A DNA stretch of 64,000 nt from Warburgia ugandensis (lineage: Eukaryota; Streptophyta; Magnoliopsida; Canellales; Canellaceae), in contig CP141139.1 in NCBI GenBank assembly GCA_035236585.1, forward strand, positions 53,141,217-53,205,216, read 5' to 3'. Below are positions 50,231 to 59,843 of the stretch, one piece after another. Every line of letters starts with the position of its first letter. Positions within the stretch are counted from its first letter, which is position 1. The notes beneath the pieces were generated by a model. That model was given only the letters and a program-made list of their open reading frames with translations, made no database searches and had not been told where the DNA came from. A program made the position numbers and the translations under genes.

Positions 50231-50655
50231 TGTTGGAAATGTAAACTTGATTTGGGCCAAAGTTAATAAGGAAATGGCCCATATTTTAGAAGGCTCACGT
50301 TGAATAGATAAAAGCCCATCTTCTAGAGAGCCTACTTTTTAGAAAATGTGACTACAAAAGTCAATTAGAAATATCTACATACTTTGAAAACAAAAGTAGA
50401 TATTTTTGAAGAATCATCTAGATAACAAATTGTAACAACAAGATTAAAAGGTATGTTGGAATAATCCTAACAATAACGGAGGTGCTAGTAGTGTAAATAG
50501 GGGTGGCTAGTCACAAGTTGTATCAAGCAAATTTTGAGAATCAATATAAGCTCTCTCTTCCTTTCTAGCCTCCAAGTCCCTTCTTCATTTGTAAATCCTT
50601 TTCTAGCCTCTAAAGTCTTCCTCATACCTTTGTAAAATGCTATTCGCTTCCAACA
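50231..50655 (+). repeat. 5' LTR of Copia A
   Basis: 425 bp, starting TGTTGGAA and ending TTCCAACA, so the ends form an 8-bp perfect inverted repeat. It matches 54687-55117 throughout. Confidence 0.95.
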
Positions 50656-50658
50656 AAG

Positions 50659-50670
50659 TGATATCAAAGC
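50659..50670 (+). promoter_or_regulatory. Primer-binding site of Copia A
   Basis: TGATATCAAAGC, three bases after the LTR, differs at two positions from the tRNA-iMet site TGGTATCAGAGC. Both are G-to-A changes. Confidence 0.8.
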
Positions 50671-50690
50671 TATGAGATCCTTCACGAGTT

Positions 50691-51643
50691 ATGGCTAGTG
50701 GTGGCATGATTCCCTTCCAAGTTCCTATGCTCAACAAGAGCAACTATGATACTTGGAGCATCAAGATGAAGGCTCTCCTTGGAGCACAAGACATGTGGGA
50801 CATTGTGATAAAAGGCTACAATAAACCTGAAGATGATGCTACTCTATCACAAACTCAAAGGGATAGTTTGAAGGACTCATGAAAGAGGACAAGAAGGTTC
50901 TCTGCCTCATCTATCAAGCTCTTGATGAGGAAGACTTCTAGAAGATTTTAAGCGCAACATCGACAAAGGAAGCATGGGACAAACTTGAGATATCTTATAG
51001 GGGAGCTGAGCAAGTAAAAAATGTATGTCTTTAAATATTAAGATGAGAATTTGAATTTTTGCAAATGAAGCAAAGCGAGACTATTTATGATTACTTTTCT
51101 AGAGTTTTAGCCATTTCTAATCAATTAAAAAGAATTGGTGAGAAGTTCGATGATGTGAGAATAATAGAGAAGATATTATGCTTCTTAGATTCAAAGTTCA
51201 TTTATATTGTTGTAATATATGAAGAAACAAAGAATTTAAAAGAAATGACTATAGAGCAACTCATGGGCTCATTACAAGCTTATGAAGAAAAACATAAAAA
51301 GAAAGAAGAAATCAATGAACAACTTCTCAAGATACAACTCAACTCAAAGCAAGAGAGTTTTAAAAATGGAAGAGGTCATGGCCAAAGAAGAAGTCATGGA
51401 CATGGAAGAGGAGGCTTTAGCAACAACAACAACAGTAATGAAGAGAGAAGAGAAAGCTCAAGAAGAGTTCGTGAAATAGGTAATTCAAGAACAAGGTATC
51501 ACAAATCTCAAGTTAAGTATTATAATTGTCAAAAATTTGGACACTATGCCTCAGAATGCCAAGCTCCTAAAAACAAAGTTGGAGAAAATGTCAATTTCAT
51601 GGAAGAGAAGATCCAAGAAGAAGGCACCCTCCTATTGGCATAA
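50691..51643 (+). pseudogene. Copia A gag with damaged zinc knuckle
   Basis: The frame opens at 50691 (M-A-S-G-G-M) with the Copia gag start L-N-K-S-N-Y-D-T-W-S-I-K-M. It breaks at about 50878 by a one-base shift, and resumes by 51059 with Q-S-E-T-I-Y-D-Y-F and later E-E-K-H. A basic, glycine-arginine-histidine-rich stretch follows (51360-51480). The knuckle near 51515 reads [14 protein letters not shown], with the first cysteine of C-x2-C-x4-H-x4-C changed to tyrosine (TGT to TAT). It made the particle and bound element RNA. It is inactive here. Confidence 0.9.
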
Positions 51644-52021
51644 AAGAATAATGAAGGAAGCCAAAAAAATACATGGTACATTGATACTAGTACAAGTAAC
51701 CACATGTGCAGGAAAAAGAGCATGTTCGTGGACCTTGATAAGACGGTGAGCTATAATGTCTCCTTCTGTGATGAATCTAAGATAGCAGTAAAAGGCAAAG
51801 GTAACATCCTCATTCGGTTAAAAAATGAAGGACATCAATTTATTTCAAATGTTTATTCTGTGCCCAACATGAAAATTAATATTTTGAGCTTAGGACAACT
51901 TTTAGAGAAAGGCTATGATATTCTCATGAAAGATTATAGTCTTTCAATAAAAGATGACAAAAATAATTTGATTGCCAAAATACCTATGTCAAGAAATAAG
52001 ATGTTCTTATTGAACATTTAA
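51644..52021 (+). pseudogene. Copia A aspartic protease
   Basis: After a stop at the gag end the protease begins W-Y-I-D-T-S-T-S-N-H-M-C (about 51675-51710), where active elements have D-T-G-A-S or D-S-G-A-S. The flap and C-terminal half (I-A-V-K-G-K-G, V-P-N-M-K-I-N-I-L-S-L-G-Q-L) are readable to L-L-N-I at 52018. The catalytic glycine is lost by G to A, so it is inactive even without the frame breaks. Confidence 0.88.
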
Positions 52022-52540
52022 AACTGATGTTGCCAAGTATCTTAAGGTATATTTTCAAGATCCATCTTGGCTTTGGCATTTAAGATTTGGGCACCTCAAC
52101 TATGGTGGACTTGAAGTGCTGTCTAAGAAGAAGATGTTGAGAGGATTACCTTCCATCAATCATCCCGATCAATTTTGTGAAGGGTGCCTAATTCGGAAGC
52201 AGTTTAGAAAGAGCTTCCCCACAGAGTCACATTCAAGAGCCTAGAAGCTGCTCGAGCTCCTACATATGAACGTGTGTGATCTAATCAAACCAATTTTTAG
52301 GTAAAAGTAACTATATTCTCTTTATTGATGATTTGTCTAGAAACATATGGCCCTACTTCTTAAAGGAAAATTCAAAAGTATTTGAAACGTTCAAGAAGTT
52401 CAAAGCTACAGTGGAGAAAGAAAGTGAATGCAAGATCATGGCTTTAAGATCTGATCGAGGAGGAGAATTCACTTCAAAAGTATTTAAGAATTCTACAAGG
52501 AAAATGGAATTCGTCAACCATTAATAGTTCCAAGATCTCC
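52022..52540 (+). pseudogene. Copia A integrase
   Basis: The GAG-pre-integrase/zinc region reads W-L-W-H-L-R-F-G-H-L-N-Y and F-C-E-G-C-L (52065-52190), giving the HHCC set. The catalytic core has F-I-D-D-L-S-R near 52320, F-K-K-F-K-A-T-V-E and L-R-S-D-R-G-G-E-F (52445-52470), the last being the second catalytic aspartate region. The expected F-C-x-x-x-G-I-x-x segment with the glutamate is scrambled by shifts near 52500-52560. Stops interrupt it. Confidence 0.88.
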
Positions 52541-53148
52541 CCAGCAAAGTGGAGTCACCAAAAGGAAGACGTGGCTTGAAGCATGCTAAAAAGTAAAAAA
52601 ATGCCAAAGGAGTTTTCGACAAGAGCAATAACATGTGTAGTCTACTTGTCTAATCACTCACCAACAAGAAGTGTATGAAGAAAGACACTACAAGAAGCAT
52701 GGAGTGGAAGAAAGCCTGGGATATCCCATCTGAAGGTATTTGAAAGTGTAACCTATACACATGTGTCAAATGAAAGAAGAACCAAGCTCAATGATAAAAT
52801 TAAAAAGTTTATCTTCATTGGCTATGATTCAAATTCAAAGGACTACAAATTATACAATCCAGCAAATGGGAAGACTATTATCATTGAAGATATGGGATTT
52901 GATGAAGGAATCTAATGGGATTGGAACGTTCATGAAAAAAGTCACAACTTCTTCCCTAAAAATAAAGAAGAGCAACTAAGAAATCAACAAAAGGACATCA
53001 CACCACCAACCTTGCCCATTGCAAGCAATCATGGAGACTCATCACCATCAAGTTCAAACCACACACAAGAAGCCTACAAGAGCTCTATAACGTTACCGGA
53101 AGGCAAGAAGATCTCACTCTACTTTGCCTCTTTGCTAATTACAAACCA
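52541..53148 (+). pseudogene. Copia A integrase end and hinge to RT
   Basis: Frame-shifted remains include L-K-V-F-E-C near 52730, a phrase like K-L-K-K-F-I-F-I-G-Y-D near 52800, and K-D-Y-K-L-Y-N-P near 52840. These are the usual integrase C-terminal surface-protein segment in Copia. The hinge to 53148 is polar and unconserved. Confidence 0.7.
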
Positions 53149-53993
53149 TTGAATTTTCAAGAAGCTGTGCAATGTAAAAGGTGGAGAGATGCCATTGATG
53201 AGAAGATCAAACCAATCATGAAGAACGATACATGGCAGCTAGCTTCACTACTGAAAGGGCACAAGGCGATAGGTGTAAAGTGGGTATACAAGACAAAGAA
53301 GAATGCTAAAGGAGAAGTTGAAAGATATAAGGCAAAATTAGTTGCGAAGGGCTACAGTCAAAGAGTTGGGATCAACTATAATGAGGTATTTGCTCCTATT
53401 GTCCGTTTAAAAACTATTGGATTAATTACTTATTTAGCTGCTCAAAATGGGTGGAAGGTTTATCAAATCGATGTAAAATCTACCTTCCTAAATGGACTCC
53501 TTGAAGAAGAAGGTTACATCAAATAACCACTAGGTTACGAAGTAAAAGGACGTGAACACAACATCCTCAAGTTAAATAAGGCCTCTATGAGTTAAAGCAA
53601 GCACCAAGGGCATGGAATAATCAGATAAATAAATATTTTCAAGAAAATGGTTTCATAAGATGCCCTCATGAACGTGCAATGTATGTTAAGATCAAAGAAG
53701 GAGACATTTTGATTGTGTGCTTGTACGTGGACAACTTAATCTTCACTAGAAGCAACCCAAGGATGTTTAAAGAATTCAAAAAGGCAATGATCAAAGAGTT
53801 TGAGATAACTGATATTAGGCTCATATCATACTATCTTAGCATTGAAGTAAAGCAAAAGGAAGATGGCATCTTCATCACTCAAGAAGGTTATGCAAAGGAG
53901 CTACTCAAGAAATTTAAAATGGATGATTGCAAGCCCATTAGTACGCTGGTGGAGTGTGAAATCAAACTGTTTAAGAACGACAAAGGAGAATGA
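53149..53993 (+). pseudogene. Copia A reverse transcriptase
   Basis: The RT starts N-F-Q-E-A-V-Q (53149), then I-G-V-K-W-V-Y-K-T-K (53266), Y-K-A-K-L-V-A-K-G-Y-S-Q (53329), F-A-P-I-V-R-L near 53390 and Y-Q-I-D-V-K-S-T-F-L-N-G (53461). A stop and a shift follow at about 53526-53585. Downstream come L-K-Q-A-P-R-A-W-N near 53600 and the catalytic box as Y-V-D-N-L-I-F (53725) instead of Y-V-D-D. Next are Y-L-S-I-E-V and I-T-Q-E-G-Y-A-K-E-L-L. The lost aspartate (GAC to AAC) makes it inactive. Confidence 0.9.
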
Positions 53994-54679
53994 GTAGATG
54001 CATCAAATTTCAAGAGCTTGGTTGGAAGCTTACGCACCTTGACTTGCATGAGGCTAGATATTCTATATGTTGTTGGATTAGTCAGTCATTATATGGAAGC
54101 ACCAACAACCACTCATCTCAAGACAACAATTTATATATATATATATATATATATATTAAAGGTACAATCGACTTTGGTTTGTTTTACTCTTATACTAATG
54201 ATTGCAGACTTGTTGGATACAGCGATGGCGATTGGACTATATACTTAGATGATCGAAAAAGCACAATCGGCTTCATGTTCTTTCTAGGAGATGCCGCTTT
54301 TACTTGGATGTCAAAGAAACAGCCAATAGCCACCCTCTCTACTTGTGAAGCAAAGCATGTGGCTACTACATCCTGCATCTGTTAGGTAATATGGTTAAGA
54401 GAGTTGCTAAAAAAACTTGGCATGTCTTAAGAAGAGCCAATTAAGGTCTATGTTGATAATAAATCGGCAATGGCTTTAGCGAAGAATCCAGTCTTTCATG
54501 GTCGAAACAAACACATTGATACTAGATATCACTACATAAGAGAGTGCGTCACAAGAAAGGAAGTTCAACTAGAATATGTGAAGTCTCAAGATCAAGTAGT
54601 TGATATTTTCACTAAGCCATTGAAGTTTGAAGACTTCATCAAGATGAGAAGCTTGCGTGGGATAATAAATCAAGTTTAA
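53994..54679 (+). pseudogene. Copia A RNase H
   Basis: After the RT connection (M-R-L-D-I-L-Y-V-V near 54045), an AT microsatellite (54132-54156) lies in the frame. RNase H follows with G-Y-S-D-G-D-W (54217), D-D-R-K-S-T-I-G-F (54247) and S-K-K-Q-P-I-A-T-L-S-T-C-E-A (54310). Then come Y-V-D-N-K-S-A near 54450, K-H-I-D-T-R-Y-H and V-D-I-F-T-K-P-L (54590), the standard Copia end. Stops lie at 54382 and 54430. Confidence 0.9.
54132..54156. repeat. (TA)n microsatellite inside Copia A pol
   Basis: About twelve TA units interrupt the coding sequence between RT and RNase H, where active Copia elements have none. It probably expanded after the insertion died. Confidence 0.9.
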
Positions 54680-54686
54680 GGGAGGG

Positions 54687-55117
54687 TGTTGGAAATGTAA
54701 ACTTGATTTAGGCCAAAGCTAATTGGGAAATGACCCATATTTTAGAAGGCTCACATTGAATACATAAAAGCCATTTTCTAGAAAGCCCACTTTCTAGAAA
54801 ATGTAGCTACAAAAGTCAATTAAAAATATTTACATACTTTGAAAATAGAAGTAGATATTTTTTAAGAGTCATATAGATAATAAATTATAGCTACAAGATT
54901 AAAAGGTGTGTTGGTACAATTCTAACCATTTTTTAAGTAGGTGCTACTAGTATAAATAGGAATGACTAGTCACAAGTTGTATCAAGTAAATTTTGAGAAT
55001 CAATACAAGCTCTTTCTCTTCCTTTCAAGCCTCTAAGTCTCTTCTTTATTTATAATTTTTGTTTTTAGATTCTAAAGCCTTCCTCATACCTTTATAAAAT
55101 ACCATCATCTTCCAACA
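54687..55117 (+). repeat. 3' LTR of Copia A, with polypurine tract before it
   Basis: 431 bp, TGTTGGAA to TTCCAACA. The bases TAAGGGAGGG (54677-54686) directly before it are the polypurine tract that primes plus-strand synthesis. Confidence 0.95.
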
Positions 55118-55258
55118 TCTACCGCTTATAATGAGAGATCGCATGTATATTTTTATTTGTAGCTTTGTACAGGGGTCTAACCCTAATGTGATAATCATAG
55201 TAAGCTACCGGTAGGTAAGACGGAATTAGGAAATTACAGCCAGCTAGAGATAAGATGT
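55118..55258 (-). repeat. LTR apparently shared by Copia elements B and C
   Basis: This matches 58615-58759 (GCATGTATATTT, then AACCCTAA, then CTAGAGATAAGATGTTATCC). Its first bases lie across the insertion of A, at 50222-50230, where CTGAATCTAT corresponds to CTGAATCTCT at 58605. On the left it is followed by B's internal sequence, and on the right by the 3' end of C. The right edge is approximate. Confidence 0.75.
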
Positions 55259-56100
55259 TATCCTATGTGTTAAAGATGAGCCCAGTAAAAACTGATAAGT
55301 CCCCTCAAGTGCAAGGATCTTGTGAGATCAGCTGCAACTTGTCTCTGATGAAAGTGAATCGAGCCGTTGATAATGGCTTGGTCATAATATCGGCCAACTG
55401 ATCTTTGGCGGAGATAAAGCAAACGTCAAGTAGGTCCCGGGAGACTTGGTTTCTTACAAAATGAAAATTCATCTCGATATGCTTCGTGCTACCACGAGAG
55501 AGGGGATTAGTTGTTAGGTAAGTGGTCCTCAGGTTATGACACCAAAGAATGTGTGGGACCACTCGCCTAATGCCGACTTCATGTAGCAATGATTTTCGCC
55601 AAATTTATTCGCGCAGCTGTGGCATTGGCAATTGCATGTTACTTCTGATTCAGTTGGTGAGCGGGACAGTGTGTTGATTATGAAAAGACCAATAGAGGAA
55701 ATTGCCCAAGAAGATGGCGAATCCAACCCTAGATCGGCGATCATTAATACAGCCGGCCCAATCTGCATCCGAGAAGTGAATTTGTAATGAATTCGATTTG
55801 GAGATGAGTGATCCATCAGAAGAAGCAGCCTTGAGGTATCGTAAGACTATCCTGACAGGACTGCCACTTGTTGACAGAATAAGCAAGGTCGGGGCGAGAT
55901 AAGGTGATGTACTGGAGGACCCTACAACCTGCCAACACACAGCGTTCTGCCATCTTTGTGCCTCCAATTTTTTATAGTTTAGCCGATATAGCTGTAGGAG
56001 ATGATCAAGCCTTAGAGTTTTCCATGAGGGTCCGCTTGAGGTCTTTATTGTTCTTTTTCTGTGAGAGTAGAAGACACTTGGGAGATCGAATACATTCAAT
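55259..56100 (-). pseudogene. Copia C: RT end and RNase H
   Basis: On the minus strand RNase H is seen as H-F-S-D-A-D-W-A-G-C near 55760, D-R-R-S-R-V-G-F (55740) and L-Y-W-S-F near 55695. Then come G-S-T-K-H-I-E-M-N-F-H-F-V-R (55500) and D-Q-L-A-D-I-M-T-K-P-L-S (55395), the usual Copia C-terminus, ending at a stop at 55305. Shifts and stops break it. The last approximately 40 bases before the LTR show no clean polypurine tract. Confidence 0.85.
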
Positions 56101-56700
56101 TCCTAGACAATAACTTGCATCTCAATGAAGCGCATAGCCAATTGACACCCAACAAAGGAGATGACGTGACAACGGCTTCAATGTGATTGCCAGTGCTGAA
56201 AATGTCGTCAACATAGATAAGAAATAGATGTTCATGTCACCCTTGTAGATAAATAAAGGTGCATCCGTCTTTGATCCGTGAAATCTCATGCGAAGAAGTG
56301 AGCTCAACTTACAGAACCATGCTCTAGGGGCTTGTTTGAGCCCATAGAGTGATTTCTTGAGAAGACAAATGTGCTTCGGATGGTGAAGATCAACAAATCC
56401 CTGAGGTTGCTGCATATAAACAGGCTCCTGTTAGTCACCATGCAAAAATGTGTTTTAGAGACATCTAATTGACGAATTTTCCAATTCATAGCGACAGCAA
56501 GGGATAGGATTTTGCGCATCATGGTAGACTTTATGAATGGACCAAACATCTCGCCCTAATCAATTCTGACCTATTGTAGCCTTTGGCTACTAGGTAAGCT
56601 TTGAAGTAGCTTGATCAAACCATCTGACCGTCTTTTGACCTTGTATACCTATTTATTCCTAATGATATTCACCCATGGACGATACAAGACTAAAATCTAG
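56101..56700 (-). pseudogene. Copia C: reverse transcriptase
   Basis: The minus strand reads V-Y-K-V-K-R-R near 56640, P-F-I-K-S-T-M (56545), N-W-K-I-R-Q-L-D-V-S near 56480, then Q-Q-P-Q-G-F-V-D (56410) and L-K-K-S-L-Y-G-L-K-Q-A-P-R-A-W-F (56360). The region of the catalytic box (near 56205) is shifted out of frame. It is the same Copia branch as B. Confidence 0.85.
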
Positions 56701-57720
56701 GTTTTGTTTCGAAGCAAGGCATTTATCTCATCGACGATAACCCTACACTATCGATGTTGTCTCTTTGCTTGTGAGTAAGACATGGGCTTCGTAAGTAAGA
56801 TATAGTCCTCTTCTGTCTTATGTGATATATGGGCCTATTTAGCTGGTTTAGATGAAGTGAGACCCATGTGCCGTAGGATCATGTCATGTGTATGTACCGG
56901 TCCTGGGGGTGGATCCCCAACAAAGTTAGGTTGTAGTTGAACAAGGCCGTCTAAGTGAGGTGAAGGTGGGCTCAACGCAGTAGGAATGGATGGTGGATAC
57001 CTGGAATTAGAATTGTGGGGATTTAAAATGGGCTGGGTATGACTCCAAATGGTAGTAAGAGGGTGTAAAGGACGATCTTAAGAGGAGGAAAAGTTAGGTG
57101 AGTCATTATATGATGGTTGCCTGGTTTGGCTACATCGAGAATCTTAATTGAACAGTTGAGGAGATGACGGCGAAGTTAGTGCAGAGACAGGTGTGCTAGG
57201 TGATGGATGATGAGAAATTGAAGGAGAAGAAGTAGAAATTTGAAGTTGACAAGGATGAGGACAGGGAGGAGATTGTGGATGATTTGAAGAACTTGGATGA
57301 CTAGGGTGAATTTGGAAAGGATAATGAGCGCAAAGATATACCTGTGTGGACACAACCTCTTGACGAGTAAATACCGGAGTTATAGCCGTCCAAGGTGCAT
57401 TATATGTTACCGTTGTGTGTGGGCGGAAGAAGACGTAGACATTGATAAGGATTTAAGGAAAAACTGGATTCGTCAAAGGTGGCATGCAGTGCAATATAGA
57501 TGAAAGGGCAGCCCTGGTGCACGAAGCCCCCCCCCCCCCGGTATGCAGGGTAGATGTGACCAAAAAAGTGTTCAAGGCATAAATACCCTAAATGGTCGGA
57601 GCTGTATCCCTTGAAAATACACTCCGTGGCGCGAAATTGAAATTTATTCCTGTTATAAGGACGAAGAAGTGGGTATACTGAACAGCTAAAACTGGCAAGT
57701 CGTAGTTAGGGACCTACGGA
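56701..57720 (-). pseudogene. Copia C: hinge between integrase and RT
   Basis: A serine/proline-rich linker on the minus strand (57353-57150, with S-H-P-S-S-S-N-H-P and S-T-S-S-P-S-I-S) is typical of Copia elements of this branch. A run of 13 C at 57527-57539 sits in the integrase C-terminal part. I see no intact frame. Confidence 0.65.
57527..57539 (+). repeat. C13 homopolymer
   Basis: Thirteen C in a row in an otherwise AT-rich Copia remnant. Confidence 0.9.
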
Positions 57721-58425
57721 AATAATTTTTCAAATGGTGACACAAAATTAAGGACCGAGTTTGGACCTCTATTAGTTAAGTATGTAGTAGTAGCAGCAGC
57801 ATAGTTCCAAAAGTTCCAAAATTTACAGGGCATCCATGATTGAGGGAGTAAGCATAAGGCAGTGTCACACGTAAACCAATATAGCCAAGTGGTTAGGTTG
57901 GTGCACTGCATCCTTTTTGAGGATGTAGGAAATAGTGTTTGCTAGTTGAGGGGACTGTCTTGAGGTTAATTTGGGAAGGTGTATGTATATAGACCTGTGT
58001 GGTGACTAACCAGTTCAAAAAGGGAAACAAGCATAAGGCTGTGTCGACAAGGTGTATAGTTTTCTGCTGAGCTTCACCAGTCAAGTTGAAATTCTATACT
58101 AGCTGTATTGAGTTGTTTTTCAATCATCACATGAAACCTAAAGAATAGATCCTGAAACTTTAGATTTTTCTTTCATAAGACAGATCCATGTGAATTTGAA
58201 AAATTCATCCATAAAAAACAGAATCTGTGGCCATTTATTGATGGGATAGGGGTGGGCTCCCAGAGATCACTGCAAATAAGTTGTAGAAGTGTAGGACTAG
58301 AAGCCTTCCCTTTATTTCAGTTTAGACACGAGTCACACCTTTATCTAAGTGAGTCTCACCTTAATTTATTCTTTGCAATGATACTCTTGACAGAACGAAA
58401 ATGGAGATTGACCTACGCATTGATG
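57721..58425 (-). pseudogene. Copia C: integrase with internal repeat
   Basis: The minus strand reads C-D-S-C-L-N (58330), L-L-Q-L-I-C-S-D-L-W-E-P near 58285, F-M-D-E-F-F-K-F-T-W-I (58215), H-V-M-I-E-K-Q-L-N (58130), then H-L-V-D-T-A-L-C-L-F (58050). The last phrase recurs as C-D-T-A-L-C-L-L-P-Q near 57865, so about 170 bp separate two copies of one short integrase segment. P-C-K-F-W and V-L-N-F-V-S-P-F-E-K-L-F follow (57830-57720). Stops are present. Confidence 0.8.
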
Positions 58426-58606
58426 CCAATGATCTACATTAAGACGGACGATTGAGAGGATGAAGCGGATTGAGAAGAAGAGGAGGAGATACTGGTGGAG
58501 GTGGTGGACGAGACTGTAGTCATGGTAGCGGAAAGAAGAGGTTGGTCAGGCTGAGGAACAAAAGAAGGGTGTAAATCACAACCTGCTGGTACCAGGTTAG
58601 AGCAAC
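58426..58606 (-). pseudogene. Copia C: leader and first codons of gag only
   Basis: Next to the LTR end is GGTACCAG (58588-58595), a poor match to a tRNA-Met primer site on the minus strand. A serine/threonine-rich gag start follows (M-T-T-V-S-S-T-T-S-T, 58526 downwards). At about 58430 the sequence passes straight into the integrase region, so nearly all of gag and the protease are deleted (roughly 1.5 kb compared with a normal element). Confidence 0.65.
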
Positions 58607-58759
58607 TGAATCTCTCGCTAATAACCAGAGATAGCATGTATATTTATGTGTACTTTGCACAATGGTCAAACCCTAACGAGACAATCCTAGAAAGTTGTAG
58701 GTTAAGTAAGATAAGATTAGGAGATAACGGCTAGCTAGAGATAAGATGTTATCCTAAAT
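58607..58759 (-). repeat. 5' LTR of Copia C
   Basis: About 153 bp matching 55123-55258 and 50222-50230. Short LTRs of this size are usual in several Copia lineages. The outer edge is approximate: GTTATCCTAA at about 58748-58757, where CTAACA would be the expected end. Confidence 0.7.
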
Positions 58760-58780
58760 GATAAGGTTGAGATCTTAAAT

Positions 58781-58972
58781 TGTAATATCCTAGATTTTCA
58801 TAATAGAACTTTCAAAATTATTGGGGGCAAAATAGTCTTTTTACTTAATTATTATTTTTTTAAAATAAGAGAAATTAAATGACACATTTTTAGACAAAAA
58901 CATGATATTTATTATGACGATTAGTTAAGTTAGTTAAAATTAGTCAGCTAGATTAGTTGGTAAGTTAGTTAA
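58781..58972 (+). repeat. Fragment resembling the start of a large-LTR Gypsy LTR
   Basis: TGTAATATCCTAGATTTTC followed by GGGGGCAAAATAGTC resembles the first few hundred bases of solo LTR S (TGTAATAACCCCAAATTTT, AAAAGGGCAAAATGGTC). It breaks off at the next LTR signature at 58973. Confidence 0.4.
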
Positions 58973-59843
58973 TGTTGTTTTCCGCAAGTGCACGAGCTAT
59001 TGTAGTATAATTTGTGCAAGTGTGATTGATCCTACAGAGACTCCACTAGAAAAGGGAGAGTTTAAATAAAATTTTAAATTACCAAAATTAACAAAAATTA
59101 AAGAAAGCAAATAGCAATGCAGTAAAAACTTTAGATTTATTAACTAACTAAAAAATACACAATTCTAAATTTAACTAAAAAGTAATTAAACAAAATAACA
59201 AACTAATTCAACTTCCCTAGCACAATCCTGTGTCACATGGTGAATTTTTTCACATATGCTCATATTCAATTCGATCAACCCTAAAAAATGCATCACTGAT
59301 ATCCTTGATTGGTGATTCAATAGTTGAATGATGCAAATTTTTCAAAAAATTAATGATCTTGATCACTAGATTAACTTAAAATTTAGATTGCCTAGATTGA
59401 CTGTCTAGACTATAGATTGAATACAAAAAATAATAGATCAACTAAAAATTAAATTTTGATGAAGACTTAAAAGTTAATTTGAAATCAGAAAAGTGATTAA
59501 GCAAGAATTAAGAGGAACCTTCTGGTTAAAACTAATGTGTTGATTTGATTAAACTAAAAAAGAAGAAGACAAAATAGAGAAAAGACAAAATAGGAAATAG
59601 TTGAAATTAAATAGGACTACAAAGGGCAAAAACAAATTTCTTTTCTAAATATTCCTTCCTTTTAACTATAACTAAGAAGAAGAAGACACACAACTCCATG
59701 TGTTTGTTGAAACTCTTGAAATGAAGGGGAAAATGGAAATTGGGTGAAACTTGAATTGGGTTTTACCTAAAAAAATGAAACCTTATAATTGGAAGAAAGA
59801 AATAATTTAGGGATTAATATACAATAGAACAGTAGGGAGAAGT
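58973..59843 (-). repeat. Athila/Tat-type LTR J, part 1
   Basis: It starts TGTTGTTTTCCGCAAGTGCACGAG and continues GTAGTATAATTTGTGCAAG, the same signature as the inner end of D's LTR (9189). It is therefore the 3' end of a minus-strand LTR. No primer site of tRNA-Asp type lies beside it. It is interrupted at 59844 by element I and probably continues at 63075. Confidence 0.55.

Larger units (their letters stand above)
50231..55117 (+). mobile_element. Ty1/Copia retrotransposon A, complete but dead
   Basis: 4887 bp with LTRs at 50231-50655 and 54687-55117, a tRNA-Met primer site, gag, protease, integrase, RT, RNase H (Copia order) and a polypurine tract. Flanking duplications are TCTAT (50226-50230) and TCTAC (55118-55122), four of five matching. 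The LTRs have diverged at roughly one position in eight by eye, mostly transitions, so the insertion is old. It lies inside an LTR of the minus-strand B/C Copia family. Confidence 0.92.

Noticed and set aside
58434..58637. Separate serine-rich small protein on the minus strand
   Set aside because: It starts inside the Copia C LTR and is the first few codons of the deleted gag.
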